This document shows positions 15,988 through 23,310 of a DNA stretch of 64,000 nt, piece by piece. The position numbers and the translations under genes are program-made. Numbering within the stretch: position 1 is the stretch's first letter; every line of letters begins with the position of its first letter. This DNA comes from Chitinophagales bacterium (lineage in GTDB: Bacteria; Bacteroidota; Bacteroidia; Chitinophagales; Saprospiraceae), in NCBI GenBank assembly GCA_013298955.1, contig JAAFJT010000001.1, positions 62,001 through 126,000 on the forward strand. Direction: 5' to 3'. Under the pieces are notes generated by a model that was given only the letters and a program-made list of their open reading frames with translations, had not been told where the DNA came from and made no database searches.

Positions 15988-17103
15988 CTAAACAATTTCA
16001 TCTAAACTATTGGTCATTTTCCGAATGATTTTAAATTCATTAAAAAATGCTCGTCCGACGACGCGCAACACCGTATAAACGGGGATTGCCAAAATCATCC
16101 CGCCAATACTGCCCACTTTCGCGCCCGCGAGTGTCACCAAAAAAATTTCTAAGGGATGTGCCAAAACGCGATTGGAAAAAATGACGGGTTGGATAATCCA
16201 ATCATTGATGAATTGCATGATGGCAAACGTTATTCCCACTTTTAGTAACAATGGAACGGTCTGCGTATAAAAATCCAACTCTAAATTGGATGAAATGGTG
16301 ATGAAAATCGCAAAAATGCTCCCCAAAATAGGACCCAAATAAGGCACAATATTAATCAATGCCGCAAAAATGGCTATTAATAACGCATTTTTGACCCCCA
16401 AAACCAGAAAAATAGTGGTTAAAAAAAAGATTACAAAGATCATTTGTAACAATAAACCACTAAAATAACGCGATAATAGCGTCGTCGTATCGCTCACCGC
16501 TTCCCGCGCATTGTCTTCATATTCTTTGGGTGCGAATCCTGACACAATTTCAGTAAACATTTTATTCTCTTTTAAAAAGAAAAACGAAATAAATAATACT
16601 GAAATCGAGCCAACTACCAAATTTCCGGCGGCAGCAATGATTGCCCGAAACACATCGGTAATCCGCGCAGGTTCGATATATTTGGAGGCAGCGCGCATCG
16701 CCTCATCCGAAATCGTCATGCCTTGATGCACGAGTCCGAATTGCCGTCCCCAAACAGTAAGTTGTTTCAAGGGTTCATCCAGTGCGAGCATGATGTTTTC
16801 GACTTTGATTTGCGCCAAATTATTGGCTTGTTGCACCACTAATGGTACAAAGGCGGCTATCAACCCGCTTAATACCAATATCAAGGTGGCTAAGGTGAGA
16901 ATAGCACATAAAGAATTATTGGCTCTAATATGTAATTTTTTGATTTTTAAATACTTCTGAAAAAATTTCATAATCGGCTGTCCCAATAACGAGACCACCC
17001 AAGCGATTAAAACGTAGGAAACAATGGTGCGGAAATACCATAAAATGGCGATAGCTATCACGGAAGTGATGCCGAATGCCCAATATCGACCTTGCATATT
17101 CAT
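15988..17103 (-). CDS. AI-2E family transporter
   Basis: The 371-residue polytopic membrane protein has the AI-2E (TqsA/YdiK, DUF20) layout. There are two N-terminal segments, a third near residue 70, a long extracytoplasmic region (about 90-200) and four or five C-terminal segments, with the conserved INIVPYLGPILGSIFAIF and a GGMILAIPVYTVLR ending. Members export autoinducer-2 or act as Na+/H+ antiporters, so the substrate here is open. It is monocistronic and converges on the sulfatase gene. Its upstream gap (17104-17352) holds one perfect hairpin and an AT-rich dyad. Confidence 0.9.
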   Translation of the reverse strand: MNMQGRYWAFGITSVIAIAILWYFRTIVSYVLIAWVVSLLGQPIMKFFQKYLKIKKLHIRANNSLCAILTLATLILVLSGLIAAFVPLVVQQANNLAQIKVENIMLALDEPLKQLTVWGRQFGLVHQGMTISDEAMRAASKYIEPARITDVFRAIIAAAGNLVVGSISVLFISFFFLKENKMFTEIVSGFAPKEYEDNAREAVSDTTTLLSRYFSGLLLQMIFVIFFLTTIFLVLGVKNALLIAIFAALINIVPYLGPILGSIFAIFITISSNLELDFYTQTVPLLLKVGITFAIMQFINDWIIQPVIFSNRVLAHPLEIFLVTLAGAKVGSIGGMILAIPVYTVLRVVGRAFFNEFKIIRKMTNSLDEIV

Positions 17104-17152
17104 AAAAAAAGATTAAATTTTCGTCCTAATTTAGCTTTTTAAAACTTAGATT

Positions 17153-17220
17153 CTTGGGATTTATTGGATTCTTTGATTTTTTTTAGCAAAAAAAAATTCA
17201 AAGAATCCAATAAATTCAAG
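17153..17220. repeat. AGGATT/GGATTTATTGG-type inverted repeat
   Basis: CTTGGGATTTATTGGATTC (from 17153) pairs with the block ending AATCCAATAAATTCAAG (17220) around an A/T-rich loop. A second dyad, TATAACTTTTTTTTAT with its complement, follows at about 17228-17265. Confidence 0.8.
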
Positions 17221-17352
17221 TTCTTTTTTATAACTTTTTTTTATTATAAAAAAATAAAGTTATAAAAAGAGGTGTGATAGCGGGCGGATTCAGGGAGTGT
17301 AAATCTTGGAAACCACAATTTTAGAACAAATTATTTTAAATAACAATCTATT

Positions 17353-18147
17353 TTAATTTAAACAATCCACAAAATCCGAGAAAATCCACAAAGGATTGGG
17401 CATTTTCAAAGTCCTAACGCGCAAAAATTGTCCTTCGGTGCCTTCTTTTGCCCATTTCATGACTTGCCCTTTTTCATGCAAATACACCAATGTATCGCCT
17501 GCACGAACTTCAAATTCGGATTCCGCGCCCTTGTCAAAACTCGGACTCTGCCGCAAAATCACGATTTTGCGTTCATTTTTAATTTTCAAAGCGGCTACTT
17601 CGACGGAACGTTCTACTTTGACTTCGGCTTCACCCATTTGTTTGACGAGTGGCGGCGTAACGGAGATTTGTTTAACCTTCGGTTCAGGCGAACATTTTGC
17701 TTGGAAAACTTCGGTGGTAAACAAACTTTCCTCATTCGGTTCTAAGTTTCGAGTGACCCAAAAATCTTTGGTAACGGTTTGATTATCCATTTCGACCGTA
17801 AATTTGGCTTTGAAAACCCCTTTTTGCGCACTCGTGTTCTGAATCCGTGCCAATACGAGGAACGAAACGTCCCGGTGTAAGCCGCATTCAAGGTTGCGCG
17901 CCAACTTTTGAAGGTCATTTTGCGCGGGTGCTTGCACCACAGGTTGCTCCACAATCTTGCAGGTCAATGGCACTTCGACCATCGTTTTTTCCATTTTAGT
18001 ATCCATCACCGTCAAGGCAATCTTCGGGCATGCTGAAAAATCCAATTTGGAAGTTGATTTGCAACTTTTTGTACCAAGTATGTAGATAAGCAGTGCGACA
18101 AGCAATGCAACGGCGGCGTAAATCGCGTATTTTTTGTACGGAGTCAT
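17353..18147 (-). CDS. Uncharacterised membrane-anchored protein with SH3-like tail
   Basis: From ATG 18147 the 264-residue protein starts MTPYKKYAIYAAVALLVALL, a single N-terminal membrane anchor, with the rest on the periplasmic side. It has two parts: a beta-rich domain (about 50-170, VFKAKFTVEMDNQTVTKDFW) and a C-terminal segment (about 190-264) whose EVRAGDTLVYLHEKGQVMKW pattern is SH3-like. Several Cys residues are present (SKLDFSACPK, NLECGL, AKCSPE). I do not recognise the family. The upstream frame start at 18183 is a TTG and would remove the normal membrane-anchor start. The gene is divergent from the GT2 gene at 18217. Confidence 0.75.
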   Translation of the reverse strand: MTPYKKYAIYAAVALLVALLIYILGTKSCKSTSKLDFSACPKIALTVMDTKMEKTMVEVPLTCKIVEQPVVQAPAQNDLQKLARNLECGLHRDVSFLVLARIQNTSAQKGVFKAKFTVEMDNQTVTKDFWVTRNLEPNEESLFTTEVFQAKCSPEPKVKQISVTPPLVKQMGEAEVKVERSVEVAALKIKNERKIVILRQSPSFDKGAESEFEVRAGDTLVYLHEKGQVMKWAKEGTEGQFLRVRTLKMPNPLWIFSDFVDCLN

Positions 18148-18198
18148 ATCGTTTAGTTTTTTTAAGAGAACAAAGTTAGTCAAAACTAAAAAATTACC

Positions 18199-18206
18199 TA
18201 CTTTTG
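18199..18206 (+). promoter_or_regulatory. -7 promoter box of the GT2 gene
   Basis: TACTTTTG followed by CGG, 11 bases before ATG 18217. The expected mRNA leader is only a few bases. Confidence 0.5.
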
Positions 18207-18216
18207 CGGTTTAGAA

Positions 18217-18942
18217 ATGCTCAAAATGGAAAAAAAATTATCTATTGTGATTCCTGCTTACAATGAAGCGCGGACGATTCACCTCATTTTAGACAAAGTT
18301 CAGTCGGTAGCACTTATCGGCGGCATCACCAAAGAAGTCATTTTGGTCAATGATTGCTCTACGGACGACACCGAATCAGCGATTTTAAAATATATGGCGG
18401 CAAATCCGACCCTCAATATTCAATATCGCAAACATGCCGTCAACAAGGGCAAAGGCGCGGCATTGCACACGGGCATTCGGGAAGCGACAGGCGAATGGGT
18501 CATTATTCAAGATGCAGATTTGGAATACGACCCTGTGGAATACAACATTTTGTTGAAACCGATTTTAGATGGTTTTGCAGATGTAGTGTATGGTTCTCGC
18601 TTTATTGGCGGGAATCCGCATCGGATTTTATTCTTTTGGCATTCGATAGGCAATCGTTGGTTGACGAGTATGAGTAATATGTGTAGTAACCTCAATCTAA
18701 CAGATATGGAAACATGTTATAAATTATTTAATCGTAAAATGATTCAATCCATTGAATTAAAAGAAAATCGATTTGGCTTCGAGCCTGAAGTGACGGCTAA
18801 AATAGCACGGATTCCGAATATTCGGATTTATGAAGTCGGGATTTCTTATTATGGGCGTTCTTATGAGGAAGGAAAAAAAATTGGTTGGAAAGATGGGTTT
18901 AGAGCTATCTATTGTATTTTAAAATACAATTTGTTTGTTTGA
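18217..18942 (+). CDS. Glycosyltransferase family 2 (polyprenyl-phosphate glycosyltransferase type)
   Basis: The 241-residue single-domain GT-A protein has KLSIVIPAYNEARTIHLIL at the N-terminus, VNDCSTDDTE (nucleotide-binding Asp), NKGKGAALHTGI, the DxD-like IIQDADLEYDP (about 103), DMETCYKLFNRK and FEPEVTAKIAR. This is the DPM1/DpmA-type pattern, so it probably transfers a sugar from a nucleotide sugar to a polyprenyl phosphate at the inner membrane, without membrane segments of its own. The start could also be ATG 18226. The last codons lie inside a long dyad shared with the convergent gene. No other glycan gene is adjacent. Confidence 0.9.
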   Translation: MLKMEKKLSIVIPAYNEARTIHLILDKVQSVALIGGITKEVILVNDCSTDDTESAILKYMAANPTLNIQYRKHAVNKGKGAALHTGIREATGEWVIIQDADLEYDPVEYNILLKPILDGFADVVYGSRFIGGNPHRILFFWHSIGNRWLTSMSNMCSNLNLTDMETCYKLFNRKMIQSIELKENRFGFEPEVTAKIARIPNIRIYEVGISYYGRSYEEGKKIGWKDGFRAIYCILKYNLFV

Positions 18943-19010
18943 AGCATTCAAAAAACGTGCGGCAAGTGACCACTTGCCGCACGTTTTTTGAATACTTCAA
19001 ACAAACAAAT
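18929..19010. terminator. 82-bp dyad holding the 3' ends of two convergent genes
   Basis: The left arm starts ATTTGTTTGTTTGAAG (18929) and runs to GCGGCAAGTG; the right arm is its complement ending at 19010, with one mismatch and a 2-3-base loop. Both stop codons (18942 on +, 18997 on -) lie in the arms, and both proteins consequently end in LFV. It should terminate transcription from both sides. Confidence 0.85.
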
Positions 19011-20610
19011 CTTCAAATGTTTTTTCAAAACTATTTGGATTCGCCTCCTCCATATAAATTTTCCATTGACTTGGAATCGTTTTTTCGTTTAATAAAACAC
19101 CTTGTTTCATATAGGGAAATAATTCATCATATCGCATCACGCGCTGCATCGAAATCCGCCGATTAATCATCGAACGGCGAATTTGTTCGGGGCGTTCCAA
19201 GCCTGCTGCACCCAATAATTCCACAAAACCATGCACTGTGGATTGTTGAAAACGGGCAACTCGTACTTTTTTATCGGAAACGACCAAACCTGCCACCAAT
19301 TCAGGGTCTTGCGTCGCAACGCCTGTCGGACACGTATTGCGATTGCACTCCAAAGCCTGTATGCAGCCCAAAGCCAACATCATCGCGCGCGCCGTGTAAC
19401 ACGCATCCGCGCCCAAAGCCCGCGCCCGAAACATATCAAAACTACTAATAATCTTTCCTGCGGTAAATAGCTTGACATGTTGCCGCAAATCAAAGCCTGT
19501 CAACGCATCATGTGCAAACGCTAAGGCTTCTCGAAAAGGCATGCCCACATGGTCTGAAAACTCTAAAGGTGCAGCACCTGTTCCGCCTTCTCCACCGTCA
19601 ATTGTGATAAAATCTGGATATATTTGGGTCAAAATCATCGCTTTACAAATCGCTAAAAATTCGCTTTTGTGTCCAATACAAATTTTAAAACCCACTGGTT
19701 TGCCGCCACTCAAAGTGCGCAGCTTCCCCAGAAATTGACATAATTCGACAGGCGTTTTGAAAGCAGTGTGATACGGCGGTGATAAAACATCCGTTCCGGG
19801 TTTGACTTTTCGGATAGCAGCGATTTCGGGCGTATTTTTTTTGGCAGGCAGGATACCGCCATGTCCCGGTTTCGCACCTTGCGAAAGTTTCAATTCAATC
19901 ATTTTAATGGCATCATGCGCCACTGTTTCTGAAAAGGCTTCATTTGAAAACGCCCCGTCCACTGTTCTGCAACCAAAATAACCCGTTCCAAATTGAAAAA
20001 TAATATCGCCGCCTTCTTGCAAATGGTGCGCGCTCAAACCGCCTTCGCCTGTATTGTGTGCAAATTTGCCGATTTTTGCACCACCATTCAATGCCAACAC
20101 CGCATTCGTACTCAATGAGCCAAAGCTCATCGCCGATACATTGTACAAACTCGCCGAATAAGGTTTGGCACAAGCCGCATTTCCCACTATAATTCTTGGG
20201 TCGGCGACTAAATCTTTGATGCCTTTGGCAGCTACCGAGTGATTCATCCATTCGTAACCGACTTCATACACATTGAGTTGTGTCCCGAATGGAGTTGTAT
20301 CAACATCTTTTTTGGCGCGCTGATAAGCAATACTGCGTTCATTGCGGTTGAATGGTCTGCCATCAATGTCGCTTTCCACGAAATATTGATAGATTTTGGG
20401 GCGTAACCACTCCATCACATACCGCAATCGCCCTAAAATAGGAAAATTTCGGACAATCGCATGTGTTTTTTGCGTCATATCATAGATGCCCCAAGCAATC
20501 AAAGGCAGCAAAAAGGCAAAAGCCCACCAAATCGGCGGATACCAAAAATAACCAATAGTGGTAGTTAAAACAATGGAAATCAATGTAAAATAAATAAAAT
20601 CATTTCTCAT
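18997..20610 (-). CDS. FMN-binding glutamate synthase family protein
   Basis: The 537-residue protein has one or two N-terminal membrane segments (residues 5-45) and then the glutamate synthase large-subunit FMN domain (about 90-520). Landmarks are GLSAHHLQEGGDIIFQFGTG, KPVGFKICIGHKSEF, the phosphate-binding TIDGGEGGTGAAP and a cysteine motif, CNRNTCPTGVAT. This stand-alone domain lacks the glutaminase and GXGXG domains of real GltB, so it is not a standard GOGAT; similar proteins are annotated as glutamate synthase-like or alpha-hydroxy-acid-type oxidoreductases. The substrate is unknown. It is divergent from tcdA, with mirror-image promoters between them. Confidence 0.92.
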   Translation of the reverse strand: MRNDFIYFTLISIVLTTTIGYFWYPPIWWAFAFLLPLIAWGIYDMTQKTHAIVRNFPILGRLRYVMEWLRPKIYQYFVESDIDGRPFNRNERSIAYQRAKKDVDTTPFGTQLNVYEVGYEWMNHSVAAKGIKDLVADPRIIVGNAACAKPYSASLYNVSAMSFGSLSTNAVLALNGGAKIGKFAHNTGEGGLSAHHLQEGGDIIFQFGTGYFGCRTVDGAFSNEAFSETVAHDAIKMIELKLSQGAKPGHGGILPAKKNTPEIAAIRKVKPGTDVLSPPYHTAFKTPVELCQFLGKLRTLSGGKPVGFKICIGHKSEFLAICKAMILTQIYPDFITIDGGEGGTGAAPLEFSDHVGMPFREALAFAHDALTGFDLRQHVKLFTAGKIISSFDMFRARALGADACYTARAMMLALGCIQALECNRNTCPTGVATQDPELVAGLVVSDKKVRVARFQQSTVHGFVELLGAAGLERPEQIRRSMINRRISMQRVMRYDELFPYMKQGVLLNEKTIPSQWKIYMEEANPNSFEKTFEDLFV

Positions 20611-20637
20611 ATGATTATTTTTTGAGTTGTGATATAG

Positions 20638-20736
20638 ATACTTTTGTCTAAACTTGAATTTTTTTAGACAAAAGTACTAAAAGTTGCAAAGAAACAAAAT
20701 TGCTTTTTTGTGTTTACAACTTTTAGTACTTTTGCC
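20638..20736. promoter_or_regulatory. Divergent, palindromic promoter region
   Basis: CAAAAGTACTAAAAGTTG (20669-20686) is mirrored perfectly by CAACTTTTAGTACTTTTG (20717-20734). Each arm ends in TACTTTTG, a -7 box, one pointing to the glutamate synthase-like gene (20676-20669) and one to tcdA (20727-20734). A third TACTTTTGTCTAAA copy at 20639 mirrors the first arm again. Confidence 0.6.
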
Positions 20737-20756
20737 CATCTAAAAAAAAATAAAAT

Positions 20757-21479
20757 ATGACAGATTTAGCTTGGTTGGGTCGGACGACCCTCTTGATAGG
20801 CGCGGAAAACGTTCAAAAATTGCAAAACGCACATGTTTTAGTGGTTGGCTTGGGTGGTGTCGGCTCGTTTGCAGCAGAATTTATTGCACGGGCGGGCGTA
20901 GGATGCATGACGATTGTGGATGGCGATGTCGTTGACCCGTCGAATCGAAATCGACAATTGCCCGCTTTGGCAACCACTCATGGCTTGTCCAAAGCCGATT
21001 TGATGGCAGAACGCTTGACGGCGATTAATCCAGCAATACAATTAATTGTGTTAAAAACGTTTTTATCGCCTGATGAGGCTGAAAAATTGTGTGAAAACCA
21101 TTACGATTATGTCGTAGATGCGATTGATAGCCTTTCGCCCAAATTGTATTTGATTGCGGCAGCGTATAAACGCGGATTAAATATCGTCAGTTCAATGGGC
21201 GCGGGTGGGAAATTAGACCCGACGCGCATCAAAGTTGCCGATTTGAGCGAGACGCGGATTTGTAAATTCGCCCTTCAAGTTCGAAAAAGATTAAAAAAAC
21301 ACGATATACGTAAAGGATTGAAAACCGTGTTTTCCGATGAACCTGCTATCAAAGAATCGTTGATGATGACCGATGGTTCCAATTTTAAAAAATCGGCTTA
21401 TGGGACGATATCGTATTTGCCCGCAACGTTTGGCAGCGTTTGCGCCTCTGTCGTTTTGCGCGATTTGATAACGATGTGA
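20757..21479 (+). CDS. tcdA: tRNA threonylcarbamoyladenosine dehydratase
   Basis: The 240-residue protein is an E1/ThiF-fold enzyme of the TcdA (CsdL/YgdL) type. It has an N-terminal WLGRTTLLIGAENVQKLQNA, the ATP-binding HVLVVGLGGVGSFAAEFIAR (about residues 29-49), GDVVDPSNRNRQLPA, VVDAIDSLSPKLYLIAAAYK and VSSMGAGGKLDPTRIKVADL. It uses ATP to dehydrate t6A at tRNA position 37 to the cyclic form ct6A. It is cytoplasmic. The size is a little short of the E. coli enzyme (268 aa) owing to the tail. It has its own promoter box (20727-20734). Confidence 0.95.
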   Translation: MTDLAWLGRTTLLIGAENVQKLQNAHVLVVGLGGVGSFAAEFIARAGVGCMTIVDGDVVDPSNRNRQLPALATTHGLSKADLMAERLTAINPAIQLIVLKTFLSPDEAEKLCENHYDYVVDAIDSLSPKLYLIAAAYKRGLNIVSSMGAGGKLDPTRIKVADLSETRICKFALQVRKRLKKHDIRKGLKTVFSDEPAIKESLMMTDGSNFKKSAYGTISYLPATFGSVCASVVLRDLITM

Positions 21480-21616
21480 ATCAGGAACAAAGGGATTTTA
21501 GGCATGAAGGAAACATCTGTATGCTGAATGCTTTGTATAAAAACATTCGTTTGGCGAAATCACTCTCAAATCGCGCTTGCACTTCAACATGAATCAGCAC
21601 CCATTGCACATAATGA

Positions 21617-21649
21617 AATGTGCGTCAAGTTTGAAACTTGACGCACATT
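21617..21649. terminator. Perfect dyad between convergent tcdA and anti-sigma genes
   Basis: AATGTGCGTCAAGTTT and AAACTTGACGCACATT form a 33-base palindrome with a one-base centre. It sits 138 bases beyond tcdA and 39 bases before the anti-sigma stop, where transcripts converge. Confidence 0.7.
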
Positions 21650-21687
21650 ATGCTTGAATGGATTTACAAATTTTTTAAAAAGGTCTA

Positions 21688-22464
21688 TTATAACGTATTT
21701 GCTAAAAGATACATTTCTGTCAACGTCGGCGCAATACTGCCGCCACTTGGTTCGAGCGTTACCGCAAATGCCTCTGCTTTTTCAAATGGCTTCATGGTTT
21801 GACAATCCGTTTTATCGGCTTGTAACAAACCTGCGTCTATCGGTTTTTTATCCACAATCGCCCAAAGTTGATATTGTTTGCCTGCGGGTGGCGGCGGCAA
21901 TTGCTCCACTACGAATAAAGTCCCTTTTTGAAGGGGATTCCAAAAAATCGTAGCTTGTGCATTGGGCGCGATTTTCAAGCCTTTTAATTGAATTTTCTTC
22001 GTCTCTCGATGCCGCATTAAATGAATTTGATTTTCTAATTGATTGATAATCAATTGTTTTTGAGCGATTATGCTTTGTTGTCCTTTATTGCAATTTGCTA
22101 ATTCCTGTTTGGCATCCCTCCATTTCAAACCCAAAAAAACACTACTCGCCAATGCCGTCACCGCTAAAATCCACCCCAAAGATGGATTCAAAAAGTTCGT
22201 TTTAGGAAACGCTTTGGGTATTTCGGCGGTGGGTTGCGCCTGATTTAAAGCGTTATTTAAAATAATTTGTTTTAACTCAGGGCGCGGCGTAACCGCGTGC
22301 GCCTGTGCATATCGTAGTAAAGCCGACTCAATCGCATCCATTTCCATGCGAATTTCGGGATGTAGCTGCGCCATTTTTTCCAATTGCGCGGCTTCATCTG
22401 GCGGCAGACCATTCATTACATACAATTCGATGATGCCCGATTCGATGATTTCCCGAAGATTCAT
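21688..22464 (-). CDS. RskA-type anti-sigma factor
   Basis: The 258-residue protein has an N-terminal sigma-binding helical domain (about residues 1-80, GIIELYVMNGLPPDEAAQLE), a single membrane segment (about 100-120, GWILAVTALASSVFLGLKW), a coiled stretch (IAQKQLIINQLENQIHLMRH) and a C-terminal RskA domain (about 160-258, PPPPAGKQYQLWAIVDKKPI). It holds the neighbouring sigma factor inactive at the inner membrane until proteolysed. ATG 22464 overlaps the sigma stop codon as ATGA, so translation is coupled. The gene has no zinc-binding Cys/His motif, as expected for RskA. Confidence 0.9.
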   Translation of the reverse strand: MNLREIIESGIIELYVMNGLPPDEAAQLEKMAQLHPEIRMEMDAIESALLRYAQAHAVTPRPELKQIILNNALNQAQPTAEIPKAFPKTNFLNPSLGWILAVTALASSVFLGLKWRDAKQELANCNKGQQSIIAQKQLIINQLENQIHLMRHRETKKIQLKGLKIAPNAQATIFWNPLQKGTLFVVEQLPPPPAGKQYQLWAIVDKKPIDAGLLQADKTDCQTMKPFEKAEAFAVTLEPSGGSIAPTLTEMYLLANTL

Positions 22465-23021
22465 ATCCAAGTTGAAATTAATATTAACGTTAAAAATAAT
22501 TCTTTTAATTTCGTGATTGCACTGCGCACTCGCGTTTTGACGGTTCCAAGTGGGAGGTTTAAATATTCAGCCGTCTCGGTATGTGTATAACCTTGAAAAT
22601 AAATGAGTTCTATTAATTCTTGATGTTCGGGTGCAAGGCGTTTGGTCAACCGTTTTAAATCCAAACCGTCCAATTGCATAGAAGTATGTTGTTGTAAATC
22701 AATGTTGTGGACATTATCCTCGAGATTTTGGTGGTGTTGTCCGAAACTTTTTTTACGGGTCGCATCAATCGCCGTATTTCGGGCAATATTGATGAGCCAT
22801 GTAAATAATCTGCCTTTCGACGCATCATATTGTTCAAAACTGCGCCATGCTTTTGAAAAAGTGTCTTGTAACACCTCTTCCGCTATCTCTTGTGCCTGCG
22901 TGATGCGGATGATCGCACCCAAAAGCGCATCTGCATATTTGTCATATAGCAACGATAGCCCATTTGTATTCTGGTCTCGAATTAATGCAATAATCGCATC
23001 ATCATCCCCTGCTTGTGACAT
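22461..23021 (-). CDS. SigK-like ECF RNA polymerase sigma factor
   Basis: The 186-residue ECF sigma has region 2 (about 25-95, IAEEVLQDTFSKAWRSFEQY, ARNTAIDATRKKSFGQHHQN) and region 4 (about 125-180, LIELIYFQGYTHTETAEYLN then LPLGTVKTRVRSAITKLKE). It pairs with the RskA-like anti-sigma whose start overlaps its stop. In actinobacteria the SigK/RskA pair drives surface fasciclin proteins, and here it lies next to a secreted CHRD protein, so that gene is the natural target candidate. A TATCTTTG box upstream fits housekeeping transcription of the pair itself. Confidence 0.93.
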   Translation of the reverse strand: MSQAGDDDAIIALIRDQNTNGLSLLYDKYADALLGAIIRITQAQEIAEEVLQDTFSKAWRSFEQYDASKGRLFTWLINIARNTAIDATRKKSFGQHHQNLEDNVHNIDLQQHTSMQLDGLDLKRLTKRLAPEHQELIELIYFQGYTHTETAEYLNLPLGTVKTRVRSAITKLKELFLTLILISTWI

Positions 23022-23152
23022 CGTAAGATTTTAATTTTATTTTTAAAAAATTTGATGCCGCAAAGATACCTTTTTTATCAAAAAAAAGTCTTGCAAAGTT
23101 GTTTCTTACTTTACAAGACAAGCTATGGTAATAAACGCTAAAAAACAGCCAT

Positions 23153-23299
23153 CAATTTCCGCTTTGGAAATTTTTGAAATAGGATGCTGATGATTGGAAG
23201 GATAAAAAGGATCTTTTGAGTTCAAATTTGCGCTCTTCATCCTTAAAATCCTTGAAATCATCAGCATCCTATTTCAAGAATTTCCCAAAGCGGAAATTG
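23153..23299. terminator. 147-bp inverted repeat between the CHRD gene and the sigma gene
   Basis: Outer arms CAATTTCCGCTTTGGAAATT (from 23153) and the complementary block to 23299 enclose a second stem with AAATAGGATGCTGATGATT and AATCATCAGCATCCTATTT. It belongs loosely to the AGGATT family. It lies in the 289-base gap upstream of the sigma gene promoter and downstream of the CHRD stop. Confidence 0.8.
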
Positions 23300-23310
23300 C
23301 TGCATATAGC

